NCBI GenBank assembly: GCA_022615525.1
Contig: JAKEGN010000232.1
Location: 1 to 13,929 of the forward strand
Source: Woeseiaceae bacterium
GTDB lineage: Bacteria; Pseudomonadota; Gammaproteobacteria; Steroidobacterales; Woeseiaceae
Reading direction: 5' to 3'
DNA: 13,929 nucleotides
Shown here: positions 6,584-13,543 of the stretch, one piece after another
How positions within the stretch are numbered: the first letter of the stretch is position 1
Layout: each line of letters begins with the position of its first letter
Position numbers and translations under genes: made by a program
Notes under the pieces: generated by a model
The model's input: only the letters and a program-made list of their open reading frames with translations
Database searches by the model: none
Told to the model about the DNA's origin: nothing

Positions 6584-7945
6584 ATGATGAGGCAAACATT
6601 GGCAGTGGTCGCAGTGCTGGGCCTGACGATGGCCCCAATGCAGACAAGTGCCGCGGAGGATATCCGCCATGCGCTGGCGGCGGGCGTCTCTGCGGAGCGG
6701 ATCGAGCAGGACATCAGGACGCTGGTCGGTTTCGGTACCCGGCACACTCTCTCGGAAACTACATCGGATACGCGGGGCATCGGCGCCGCCAGGCGCTGGA
6801 TAGAAGCGGAGTTCAGGCGAATTTCGGCGGATTGCGGCGGTTGCCTCGAGGTCATTGTCGTACGCGAAGTGATCTCGGGTGAGCCGCGCATACCCGAGGC
6901 CACGGACGTCGTCAGCGTGGTGGCGATCCAGCGCGGCACGCTCGACCCCGATCGCATCGTAATGATGTCCGGCGACATCGATTCACGCGTCAGTGATCCT
7001 CTGGATGGCAAGTCGGATTCGCCGGGGGCGAACGACAACGCGAGTGGAGTAGCAGGCACACTGGAGGCGGCGCGTGTGCTCTCGCGTCACAGGTTCGCCG
7101 GGAGCATCGCGTACGCGGCGTTGTCCGGCGAAGAGCAGGGACTGTTCGGTGGCAGGATCGTGGCCGACTACGCGCTGAAGCACGGTTGGCGCATCAAGGC
7201 GGTGTTGAACAACGACATGATAGGCAACATTGCAGGTATCGATGGCGTCATCGACAACAGCAGTGCGCGAGTATTCTCGGAAGGAACCCGCTACACGGAA
7301 ACTGCGGAGGAAGCGCGCATCCGGCGATTCAGCGGCGGCGAGGTGGATTCGGCTTCGAGAAATCTCGCACGCTATATCGATCGCATGGCCGAGGAGTTCA
7401 TCCCGAACCTCGATGTCATGATGGTTTACAGGCTGGACCGTTTTTCCCGTGGCGGACATCACCGGCCGTTCAACGAGGTCGGTATTCCCGGCGTGCGGAT
7501 CATGGAAACGCACGAGCACTACAACAGGCAGCACCAGGACCTGCGCAACGAAAATGGTATCGAATACGGCGACGTGATCGATGGTGTCGATTTCGACTAT
7601 GCGCGAAAGCTGACCTCCCTGAACGTGGTAACGCTTGCGGGCCTTGCGGCAGCGCCGCCGATACCCACCGGCGTCAGCATCTCCGGCGCCGTACAACCAG
7701 ACACGACCTTGAGCTGGAAGTTGCCGGGCGGGCGAGCGGCAGAAAACCTGGCGGGCTACAGGATTTACTGGCGCCTGACCACCGATGCGCAATGGACGCG
7801 CAGCCGCTATGTCGGTCTGGTCGCGACGCACACGCTGGAGAACGTCGTGATCGACAACTATTTCTTCGGTGTGGCCAGCGTCTCGAAGGACGGCTATGAG
7901 TCGCCCGTCGTTTTCCCGGGGGCCACCGGGTCATTCGGCGATTGA
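6584..7945 (+). CDS. Exported M28-family zinc peptidase with fibronectin-like C-terminus
   Basis: A 453-aa protein with a signal peptide (about 1-24, ending TSAAE), hence periplasmic or secreted. The M28 aminopeptidase core has SPGANDNASGVAG (146-158, metal ligand D151), SGEEQGLFGG (181-190, catalytic Glu pair 183/184), LNNDMIGN (D211) and a late His in NRQHQD (H317). At the first metal position, where M28 enzymes usually have GHxDS, this protein has GDIDSR, so Asp131 replaces the His. The rest of the site is intact, and I have an impression that a subfamily carries this change. Residues about 358-446 look like a fibronectin type III domain (TLSWKLPGG, AGYRIYWR). ATG 6584 (or 6587) was chosen because it begins the signal peptide; an upstream ATG at 6503 adds a non-hydrophobic tail. 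It follows the hipA-like gene by 86 nt and ends 7 nt before the convergent peptidase gene. Confidence 0.86.
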   Translation: MMRQTLAVVAVLGLTMAPMQTSAAEDIRHALAAGVSAERIEQDIRTLVGFGTRHTLSETTSDTRGIGAARRWIEAEFRRISADCGGCLEVIVVREVISGEPRIPEATDVVSVVAIQRGTLDPDRIVMMSGDIDSRVSDPLDGKSDSPGANDNASGVAGTLEAARVLSRHRFAGSIAYAALSGEEQGLFGGRIVADYALKHGWRIKAVLNNDMIGNIAGIDGVIDNSSARVFSEGTRYTETAEEARIRRFSGGEVDSASRNLARYIDRMAEEFIPNLDVMMVYRLDRFSRGGHHRPFNEVGIPGVRIMETHEHYNRQHQDLRNENGIEYGDVIDGVDFDYARKLTSLNVVTLAGLAAAPPIPTGVSISGAVQPDTTLSWKLPGGRAAENLAGYRIYWRLTTDAQWTRSRYVGLVATHTLENVVIDNYFFGVASVSKDGYESPVVFPGATGSFGD

Positions 7946-7952
7946 AGCCTGC

Positions 7953-8882
7953 TCACAGCCCGCGGTGGCAGGTTTCGGCCCCGGTTGCTTTCAGCATGTC
8001 GAGATAGGGCGATCCGGCCGGTTGCAGCGCCAATGCATCGTCGATGATTGCCGAGGCTTCGTCGCAAGCACCCCTGGCCATCAACACCGATGCCAGGTTG
8101 TTCATTGCCACCGGATGCCGTGCTTCGATTTCCAGAACACGGCGATACCAGAGTTCCGCCGCCACCAGCTCGCCGCGCGCGTAGTGAATATTGCCGATAC
8201 CTAACGGGGCCAGTGGTTCATCGGGCCAGCGTGTCGTTGCGGCGGTATACGCCTCGAATGCCAGCTCATACTGCTGCGCGGATTCAGCGGCCGCAACCGC
8301 CGCAAGGTAGCGTTGCCGGTCGATTCCTGCCGGAACGTCATCGGCAGGCAGCAATACGACGCCCCAGTTATCACTGCGCCGCCAGGTGCTGGCGAAAGTG
8401 CGCGCCGGCTGTACCAGACGCCGGGTCGTACCGGAACGAAGGATGATTTCGCCATCGATCGATGAGTAACCGATTACCACGGCGTAGTGCCAGGCCGGGG
8501 CGAAAGAGACACCCAGGTTCTGCAACACCAGTACGGGGCGGCCGCCATCGAGTTCCCGCAGCAACGCGGCGAAGGCGGGCTCGAGTACATAGGGAATGCG
8601 CCCGAACGTTCGCGCCGCGGCAATGATTTCCGCCTGCAGGCTGCCGCCGCGCTCCGGTATGTACACCAGGGGCACCAGCTCATCGGGTACGACTGCGACA
8701 CCGCTGGTCTGTAGTACGGTAGCCAGCGCTGCCGGACCGCACTGATAAGCTTCCTGCGGAAAGAACGCAGTGTTCGCAATCTCGATTGCGGAGTTGGAGG
8801 GAATGCCGCTGACGGAACGAAACGGATCCGCAGCGCAACCGGCCATCAGGCCGGTCGCGGCCAGCGGAACCAGCCAGTGCAC
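7953..8882 (-). CDS. PA2778-family C39-like cysteine peptidase with TPR, lipoprotein
   Basis: A 309-aa protein with three parts. Residues 1-16 are a lipoprotein signal (GLMAGC, Cys16; Ala-Ala next suggests the outer membrane). Residues about 30-180 form a C39-type papain-fold domain, with the catalytic Cys in EAYQCGPAAL (C48) and His in AWHYAVVIGY (H132). Residues about 195-295 are TPR-like helices (LGIGNIHYARGELVAAELWY, AMNNLASVLMARG). Where C39 peptidases usually have an Asp-Pro after the His strand, this one has RSGTTRR, so the third catalytic residue is not obvious. The GTG start at 8882 comes 5 nt after the upstream small gene's stop and begins the signal, so the two are co-transcribed and probably translationally coupled. 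The physiological role of this family is not known to me. Confidence 0.85.
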   Translation of the reverse strand: MHWLVPLAATGLMAGCAADPFRSVSGIPSNSAIEIANTAFFPQEAYQCGPAALATVLQTSGVAVVPDELVPLVYIPERGGSLQAEIIAAARTFGRIPYVLEPAFAALLRELDGGRPVLVLQNLGVSFAPAWHYAVVIGYSSIDGEIILRSGTTRRLVQPARTFASTWRRSDNWGVVLLPADDVPAGIDRQRYLAAVAAAESAQQYELAFEAYTAATTRWPDEPLAPLGIGNIHYARGELVAAELWYRRVLEIEARHPVAMNNLASVLMARGACDEASAIIDDALALQPAGSPYLDMLKATGAETCHRGL

Positions 8883-8887
8883 CGGCG

Positions 8888-9274
8888 TCAGAAACTCTTG
8901 AAGATGTCCGTCACGCCCACGAGTTCGAGAATCAGCAATACGAGCATGACGATCCCGATCACCTCCAGTGCGCCGTTGGCACCGGCAGGCAGTTCGCTGA
9001 TCTTCTGGTCGAGTGCCTGAAGCTCGCTGTCGGAAAGTGCAGCAACTCGCAGTGTTGCATCCTGCGGATCGACGCCGTATCGAATGAGCTGGTCGCGCAC
9101 CTGCTGTTCGGCAAGCAGCGCGCTGACGCGCTCGATTTGCGCCGTCCGCTGGGACATCTGCATGGCGCTTTCAGTGCTGACGACCGCGCCGGATGCCGAC
9201 TGCAGCAGGCCCAGCGAGATCAGGCTTGCAGAAATCAATGGAAAAAGGATTCTGGAAGCTATGGTGTGATTCAT
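8888..9274 (-). CDS. PA2779-family small membrane protein
   Basis: A 128-aa protein. It has an N-terminal signal peptide (about 1-30, ending SASGA), a helical middle (34-95, with SQRTAQIERVSALLAEQQVR and SDSELQALDQKISELP), a short Gly/Ala linker (PAGANGA, 96-102), a C-terminal membrane helix (about 104-121) and a short tail TDIFKSF. The layout and its place directly before a PA2778-type peptidase match the PA2779 family. AAAGGGC-type ribosome-binding sequence precedes ATG 9274 by about 8 nt. The protein is probably anchored in the inner membrane with its helical part in the periplasm. Function is unknown; a partner or substrate of the neighbouring peptidase is the natural guess. Confidence 0.82.
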   Translation of the reverse strand: MNHTIASRILFPLISASLISLGLLQSASGAVVSTESAMQMSQRTAQIERVSALLAEQQVRDQLIRYGVDPQDATLRVAALSDSELQALDQKISELPAGANGALEVIGIVMLVLLILELVGVTDIFKSF

Positions 9275-9456
9275 CGGATTGCCCTTTGCGACTGTTGCAG
9301 AGGCAGCATTATCAATGATGAATCAATGCTTATCCAGCAGCAGGGTCTCGCAATATGTGAACCTGCGCTAACCTGCCACACCGGGTTGTTCGTGCAGACG
9401 TGCCGGCGAATGAGTACCATTGCCGGACCCGCGGCAAACTTTGAGTGAATCCGTCG

Positions 9457-10917
9457 ATGCAAGAAGCCAAACCAGCCAACCTGCCGGATGCCCTGATCCC
9501 GGTGATCTCGCTGATCCTGATGCTCGCGTTGTCGGTAAAACTCTTTGGTTCAGATTCCTCATCAGGGCCCAACCAGATCGTGCTCACTCTCGGTGCGGCC
9601 ATCGCGGCAATCGTCGCCGCAAAGAACGGGCATAGCTGGGCAAGCATTCTCGATGCAATCATTTCCGGCATCAGCACTGCAATGGGTGCGATCCTGATCC
9701 TGATGTCGGTCGGTGCCCTGATCGGCACATGGCTCATGGCCGGCACTGTACCCTCGCTGATCTATTACGGCCTCGAGCTGATGAATCCCCAGCTCTTTTA
9801 TGCCGCCGCTTGCCTGATTTGCTGCATCGCTTCACTGGCAATCGGGAGTTCCTGGACGGTTGCGGGCACCCTCGGGGTCGCGCTGATCGGCGTGGCGCTC
9901 GGCCTCGGCCTGTCGGCACCGATAGCGGCCGGCGCGATCGTGTCGGGTGCGTATTTCGGCGACAAGATGTCCCCGCTGTCCGATACGACGAATCTCGCAC
10001 CTGCCGTTGCCGGCACGGACCTGTTCACGCATATCAGGCACATGGTGTGGACGACGACGCCTTCGATTGTCATTGCACTGACACTGTTTGTCATTGTCGG
10101 ATTCGGTGCGGAGCCGAAATCGGACGACGGGGCGCTGGCCGATCTCACGGGCACGCTGCAGTCGGTATTCAACATCACACCGTTCGCGCTGATACCGCTG
10201 GCGGTCGTCTTCTTCATGGCATACAAGAAGATGCCGCCGCTGCCGACGATACTGTTCGGCGCATTGCTCGGCGGTGTCCTGGCGATCATCCTGCAACCCC
10301 GGGTCGTGCTTGCCTATGCCGATTCGCCGTCGCTGCCGCAAGCGATAGCGCTGACCAAGGGCGTGTGGATGGCGTTGTACGACGGCTACGTTGCGTCCTC
10401 CGGTGTCGCCGAGGTTGATGAACTGCTGTCGCGCGGCGGCATGAGCAGCATGCTGAATACGATCTGGCTCATCCTGACCGCGCTAGCGTTCGGCGCAGTG
10501 CTCGAACACGGCGGCATGTTGAGCCGCCTGATCGAGTCGGCCCTCAAATCGGCCAAATCGACCGGTACGTTGGTCATGACCGTGGTCTTGAGTTGCATCG
10601 GCATCAACATAGTCGCTGCCGATCAGTACATCGCCATCGTGCTGCCCGGAAAGATGTACCGCGCCGAATTTGCGCGCCGGGGCCTCGAGCCGAAGAACCT
10701 GTCGCGGGTCATCGAGGATGCCGGAACGCTGACCTCCCCACTGGTGCCGTGGAATACCTGCGGTGCCTACATGGCGGCGGCGCTCGGCGTGCCGACGCTG
10801 GCCTACCTGCCGTATGCCTTCTTCAACCTGATCAATCCGCTGGTATCGATCATCTACGGGTTCACGGGATTCACGATCACGCGTATCAAGGACGACGCGG
10901 TACCCGCCACCCGATGA
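9457..10917 (+). CDS. NhaC-family Na+/H+ antiporter-like transporter (second copy)
   Basis: A 486-aa polytopic inner-membrane protein with NhaC-family marks. These are the GSSWTVAGTLGVALIG segment (about 128-144), AYFGDKMSPLSDTTNLAP (about 164-182), NIVAADQYIAIVLPGKMY (about 385-402) and LVPWNTCGAYMA (about 429-440). The last two are closer to classical NhaC than the transporter at 1972-3450, which is clearly divergent, so this is not a recent duplication. The likely job is Na+/H+ exchange or exchange of an organic substrate. ATG 9457 is favoured because GAGTGA lies 8 nt upstream; GTG 9445 in the same frame is an alternative adding four residues. It is divergent from the PA2779-like gene and 64 nt upstream of the AI-2E-family gene, perhaps in one operon with it. 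Confidence 0.9.
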   Translation: MQEAKPANLPDALIPVISLILMLALSVKLFGSDSSSGPNQIVLTLGAAIAAIVAAKNGHSWASILDAIISGISTAMGAILILMSVGALIGTWLMAGTVPSLIYYGLELMNPQLFYAAACLICCIASLAIGSSWTVAGTLGVALIGVALGLGLSAPIAAGAIVSGAYFGDKMSPLSDTTNLAPAVAGTDLFTHIRHMVWTTTPSIVIALTLFVIVGFGAEPKSDDGALADLTGTLQSVFNITPFALIPLAVVFFMAYKKMPPLPTILFGALLGGVLAIILQPRVVLAYADSPSLPQAIALTKGVWMALYDGYVASSGVAEVDELLSRGGMSSMLNTIWLILTALAFGAVLEHGGMLSRLIESALKSAKSTGTLVMTVVLSCIGINIVAADQYIAIVLPGKMYRAEFARRGLEPKNLSRVIEDAGTLTSPLVPWNTCGAYMAAALGVPTLAYLPYAFFNLINPLVSIIYGFTGFTITRIKDDAVPATR

Positions 10918-10981
10918 TGGCGGCCCAGGCGAGGCGCACTGACCTTGCGGCAGCAAGCTGTGAGAAAATCGGCAGATCCCG

Positions 10982-12052
10982 ATGAGCGAATCCACCACCA
11001 ACAATACCAATGCCCTGATCAGCGTCGCTGCCGTGATCGTCATCGTGTACGGCATGCAGGCGGCCAAGGTCCTGATCGTGCCGTTTCTGCTGGCGATATT
11101 CATCGCACTGATGACTGTGCGCCCGATGCTCTGGCTGCAACGGCATCGGGTGCCGTCGGTCATCGCGGCCTTGCTCATCGTACTGATTCTCATGCTGGGC
11201 CTCACCGGCGTCGGCATGATCGTAGGTTCCTCGATAGCCGATTTCACGGCGGCCTTGCCGGGCTACCAGGCCCGGCTGGATACCCTGGTCCAGCAGGCTG
11301 TGCAAATGGCAGCCGCGTATGTGGACGACGGCGAGTCGGTAACCGGCCTGGCCGACCTCCTGGATCCGGGCTGGGCCATGGGCCTCGCGGCCGGGCTGCT
11401 GAATGCGCTGCGTGATGTGCTCACCAATACTTTCCTCATCCTGTTCACGATGGTGTTCATCCTGCTGGAAGCATCCAGCATCGGCACGAAAATGAACGCG
11501 GCCTTCGGCCGCCGCGGCGGGTCTCTGGATGGCGCGCGGAAGTTCCTCAATGACCTCGGCCGCTACCTGGGCATCAAGACGGCAGTCAGCATGGTGACCG
11601 GCTTGCTGGCGGGCCTCCTCACCTGGTGGATCGGGCTCGATTTTCCACTTTTGTGGGGAATGCTGGCTTTTGTGCTGAACTACATTCCCACTATCGGGTC
11701 GATTATCGCGGCCATTCCGCCAGTACTGATGGCAATCATGCAGTTCGGCCCGGCGGAAGCGCTGTCGACGTTAATCGGCTATCTCGCAATCAATGTAGCC
11801 TTCGGCAACATCCTGGAGCCCCGCATCATGGGCTACGGGGTCGGCATTTCGCCCCTGGTAGTTTTCATCGGACTGGTCTTCTGGGGCTGGGTATTCGGGC
11901 CGGTGGGCATGCTGCTGGCGGTGCCGTTAACCATGACCCTGAAGCTGGGGCTGGAAAGCGACGACCGGACTCGTTGGATTGCTGTCCTCATCGGCTCGGA
12001 GCGCGATGCGGAGCACGCGCTGCAAAAACGCGCCGACAGTGCCGCCGCCTGA
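10982..12052 (+). CDS. AI-2E-family (PerM/TqsA-like) membrane protein
   Basis: A 356-aa inner-membrane protein of the AI-2E transporter family (Pfam PF01594). Two or three N-terminal membrane helices (about 11-32, 33-50, 58-83) are followed by a soluble segment (about 90-135), then the membrane core. The core has LNYIPTIGSIIAAIPP (about 232-247) and GISPLVVFIGLVFWGW with FGPVGMLLAVPLT (about 289-318), both highly conserved in the family. Some members move autoinducer-2, others act as Na+/H+ antiporters, so the name does not establish a quorum-sensing role. Being just downstream of an NhaC-type gene makes an ion-transport role reasonable, which is inference. Start ATG 10982 has only a weak ribosome-binding site; length is typical. 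Confidence 0.9.
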   Translation: MSESTTNNTNALISVAAVIVIVYGMQAAKVLIVPFLLAIFIALMTVRPMLWLQRHRVPSVIAALLIVLILMLGLTGVGMIVGSSIADFTAALPGYQARLDTLVQQAVQMAAAYVDDGESVTGLADLLDPGWAMGLAAGLLNALRDVLTNTFLILFTMVFILLEASSIGTKMNAAFGRRGGSLDGARKFLNDLGRYLGIKTAVSMVTGLLAGLLTWWIGLDFPLLWGMLAFVLNYIPTIGSIIAAIPPVLMAIMQFGPAEALSTLIGYLAINVAFGNILEPRIMGYGVGISPLVVFIGLVFWGWVFGPVGMLLAVPLTMTLKLGLESDDRTRWIAVLIGSERDAEHALQKRADSAAA

Positions 12053-12086
12053 AGGCTTCGCAGGGCCAGCCCACCATAAGCTGCCG

Positions 12087-12115
12087 GGTTGCGTTATGGA
12101 AACCGGTTGCGCTAT
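12087..12115. repeat. Short direct repeat GGTTGCGYTAT
   Basis: GGTTGCGTTAT at 12087-12097 and GGTTGCGCTAT at 12105-12115 are 18 bp apart, followed by two ATAAAAA-like tracts (12113-12130). They lie between the AI-2E gene and the promoter at 12172. They could be a tandem operator, or TTGCGT with TATAAA at 12113-12118 could be a weak second promoter (18-bp spacer). Confidence 0.3.
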
Positions 12116-12171
12116 AAAAATCGTATAAAAACCAATCGCTTATCCTGCAAAACGCCTTTCCAATAAAGTCC

Positions 12172-12199
12172 TTGACTTCATTTTGTTTTGGCTTATCTT
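12172..12199 (+). promoter_or_regulatory. Predicted sigma-70 promoter for the small-protein genes
   Basis: TTGACT at 12172-12177 and TATCTT at 12194-12199 with a 16-bp, T-rich spacer make a good vegetative promoter. Transcription would begin near 12206, giving a leader of about 93 nt before the first small gene. Confidence 0.55.
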
Positions 12200-12209
12200 G
12201 CGAAAAATG

Positions 12210-12242
12210 CGGGCTGACTGTCGAATTCGCGCGGCCAGCCCG
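12210..12242 (+). promoter_or_regulatory. Leader hairpin
   Basis: CGGGCTG at 12210-12216 pairs with CAGCCCG at 12236-12242 (7 bp, 19-nt loop). It would sit at the very 5' end of the transcript from the promoter at 12172. It may protect the mRNA end or control translation. No T-run follows, so it is not a classic terminator. Confidence 0.4.
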
Positions 12243-12298
12243 GGATTCCAACGCAATACGTTTACAGGGGCCCAGAGAGCCCGGAGTACGATCTGACC

Positions 12299-12529
12299 AT
12301 GGATGCCGAAGACGATTTCGAAGTAGCCGATTTTTCAGACGATGAGGAAGCCGCCGGCGATACCGCCGCAAGCGCGGAAGCCGAGTCCGCCGCCGACCGC
12401 GTGCCGGTCTGGCGTTTGATTGAAATGTCACGAGAGAACCGGCATCTCAAGATGGAACTTGCAGATTTCGAGGACTATGACGAGTTCGAAACGGCCCAGG
12501 GCGATTTTGCCGTCGGGCTTTCTCACTAA
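12299..12529 (+). CDS. Small highly acidic protein, function unknown
   Basis: A 76-aa protein with 24 Asp/Glu against 5 Lys/Arg. Residues 1-33 are acidic, Ala-rich and probably disordered. Residues 36-64 (starting VPVWRLIEMSREN and ending DYDEFE) look like a conserved amphipathic helix followed by an acidic turn. There is no signal peptide or membrane helix, so it should be cytosolic. The helix plus acidic tail vaguely recalls small gammaproteobacterial proteins annotated as the PA3496 family, but I cannot confirm this. GGAG at 12283-12286 lies 12 nt before ATG 12299, a somewhat long spacing. Its own promoter and leader support it being a real gene. Confidence 0.6.
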   Translation: MDAEDDFEVADFSDDEEAAGDTAASAEAESAADRVPVWRLIEMSRENRHLKMELADFEDYDEFETAQGDFAVGLSH

Positions 12530-12534
12530 GCTGT

Positions 12535-12589
12535 CAGACAGACCCAGCCGGTTTCAACCCGGCAGTGTCGGAGTCAGTCGGTCTGTTTG
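12535..12589 (+). repeat. Nested inverted repeats between the two small genes
   Basis: CAGACAGACC at 12535-12544 can pair with GGTCTGTTTG at 12580-12589 (9 of 10 Watson-Crick, the other a G-U pair). Inside it GCCGG at 12547-12551 pairs with CCGGC at 12559-12563 around a 7-nt loop. It fills most of the 83-nt gap between the small genes, so it may affect expression or stability of the second one. Confidence 0.4.
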
Positions 12590-12600
12590 TCGGCCCTACT

Positions 12601-12604
12601 GAGG
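12601..12604 (+). promoter_or_regulatory. Ribosome-binding site deciding the 12613 start
   Basis: GAGG, 8 nt before GTG 12613, favours this start over the upstream in-frame GTG at 12565. Confidence 0.5.
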
Positions 12605-12612
12605 TTGATGAG

Positions 12613-12807
12613 GTGAGCAAAAGGCACTACGTCGAGAACATCGACGATATGGACGAATCTGTTTTAGCCATACTTGGCAATCGCGTGAGCAAGATTGCGG
12701 AAAACAGGGAAACCAGGGACAGGTTTCGGGAGAGGCGCGCAGCGGACGGGTCCGAGGGTCGGCCGCAGCATAACAAGATCAAGCGCGGCAAGGATCGGCT
12801 GCAGTAA
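12613..12807 (+). CDS. Small charged protein, function unknown
   Basis: A 64-aa hydrophilic protein. The first half (RHYVENIDDMDESVLAIL) is acidic and may form a helix; the second half is strongly basic (RDRFRERR, then NKIKRGKDR near the end), suggesting nucleic acid or acidic-protein binding. No signal or membrane segment. I chose GTG 12613 because GAGG at 12601-12604 lies 8 nt upstream. The same frame opens at GTG 12565, inside the inverted-repeat spacer and without a ribosome-binding site. It follows the acidic small gene by 83 nt. I do not recognise the family. Confidence 0.5.
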   Translation: MSKRHYVENIDDMDESVLAILGNRVSKIAENRETRDRFRERRAADGSEGRPQHNKIKRGKDRLQ

Positions 12808-12820
12808 GTTTGCAGACGTG

Positions 12821-12844
12821 GCGGGGGCGTCTTGAAGCCCCTGC
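12821..12844. terminator. Hairpin between convergent genes (terminator-like)
   Basis: GCGGGGGC at 12821-12828 pairs with GCCCCTGC at 12837-12844 (8 bp including one G-U) around an 8-nt loop. It lies between the stop of the small charged protein and the stop of the convergent thioredoxin-fold gene, where a bidirectional terminator is expected. No T-run follows on either strand, so intrinsic termination is uncertain. Confidence 0.35.
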
Positions 12845-12859
12845 CGGTTCCGGGCTCGC

Positions 12860-13438
12860 TTATTTGAACCAGTCAGGCTCGTTGCCTGGCTTCCATTTGA
12901 TATTGCAGCCTATGCTGGGTTGCTGGCGCTCGCTTACGCGCTTTCCCGCAATGATCGCATCGAGCGCAGCGCGCAGGTCCGAGCCGTTTACGGGTATCGT
13001 GTTCGACGGCCGGCTGCCGTCGAGTTGTCCGCGATAGGCGAGCCGCAGCTCGCGGTCGAATACATAGAAATCCGGCGTGCAGGCTGCATCAAAGGCTTGC
13101 GCCACCGACTGGTCACTGTCAATGAGGTAGGGAAAGGTGTAGCCCCATTCGGCAATTTCCTTCTTCATGCCGGCCGCATCGTCGCCGGGATGCGTCACCG
13201 GGTCGTTGCTGTTGATTGCAAATACCGCGACGTTTCGCGACGCATACTCTTTGCCGATCTTCGACAATTCACGGCGCACGTGCTTGACGAACGGGCAGTG
13301 ATTGCAAATGAACATTACGAGCACGGCGTCCGAGCCCGTGGCGTCCGAGAGCGAATGCCACTTTCCGTTTGCATCCTGCAGCGTGAAATCCGGCGCCTTC
13401 GTGCCAAGTTTCAGCATGCGCGATTCTGTTGCGGCCAT
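12860..13438 (-). CDS. Thioredoxin-fold (AhpC/TSA-like) redox protein
   Basis: A 192-aa thioredoxin-family protein. LGTKAPDFTLQDANGK (11-26) is the usual AhpC/redoxin start. FICNHCPFVKH (43-53) is the active site, with C45 and C48 in a CNHC arrangement, and CTPDFYVFD (120-128) holds the cis-Pro loop plus a third cysteine (C120). Near the end, PSIGCNIKWKPG (174-185) carries C178 and is a conserved ending of this group. There is no signal peptide, so it is probably cytosolic. It could be a thiol peroxidase or disulfide reductase; the exact reaction is not known. ATG 13438 has a good GGGAG ribosome-binding site 6 nt upstream. It is divergent from the hydrolase gene to its right, 105 bp away. Confidence 0.9.
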   Translation of the reverse strand: MAATESRMLKLGTKAPDFTLQDANGKWHSLSDATGSDAVLVMFICNHCPFVKHVRRELSKIGKEYASRNVAVFAINSNDPVTHPGDDAAGMKKEIAEWGYTFPYLIDSDQSVAQAFDAACTPDFYVFDRELRLAYRGQLDGSRPSNTIPVNGSDLRAALDAIIAGKRVSERQQPSIGCNIKWKPGNEPDWFK

Positions 13439-13543
13439 TTGTGACTCCCGTGACTTTCGCGGTTAGTATACAAAACCGGGCTGATCGCCGGTTGCAGGGA
13501 TGGCGCCTGCTCCCGGCGCGCGGTTGAGGGGTGAATTTCCGCA

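Noticed and set aside
6983..7831. Minus-strand frame (282 aa) within the M28 peptidase gene
   Set aside because: Antisense shadow of a gene with intact catalytic motifs and signal peptide.
10944..10957. Small hairpin CTTGC-GGCA-GCAAG between the NhaC-type and AI-2E genes
   Set aside because: Only 5 bp and no T-run; too weak to call a terminator, and the genes may be co-transcribed.
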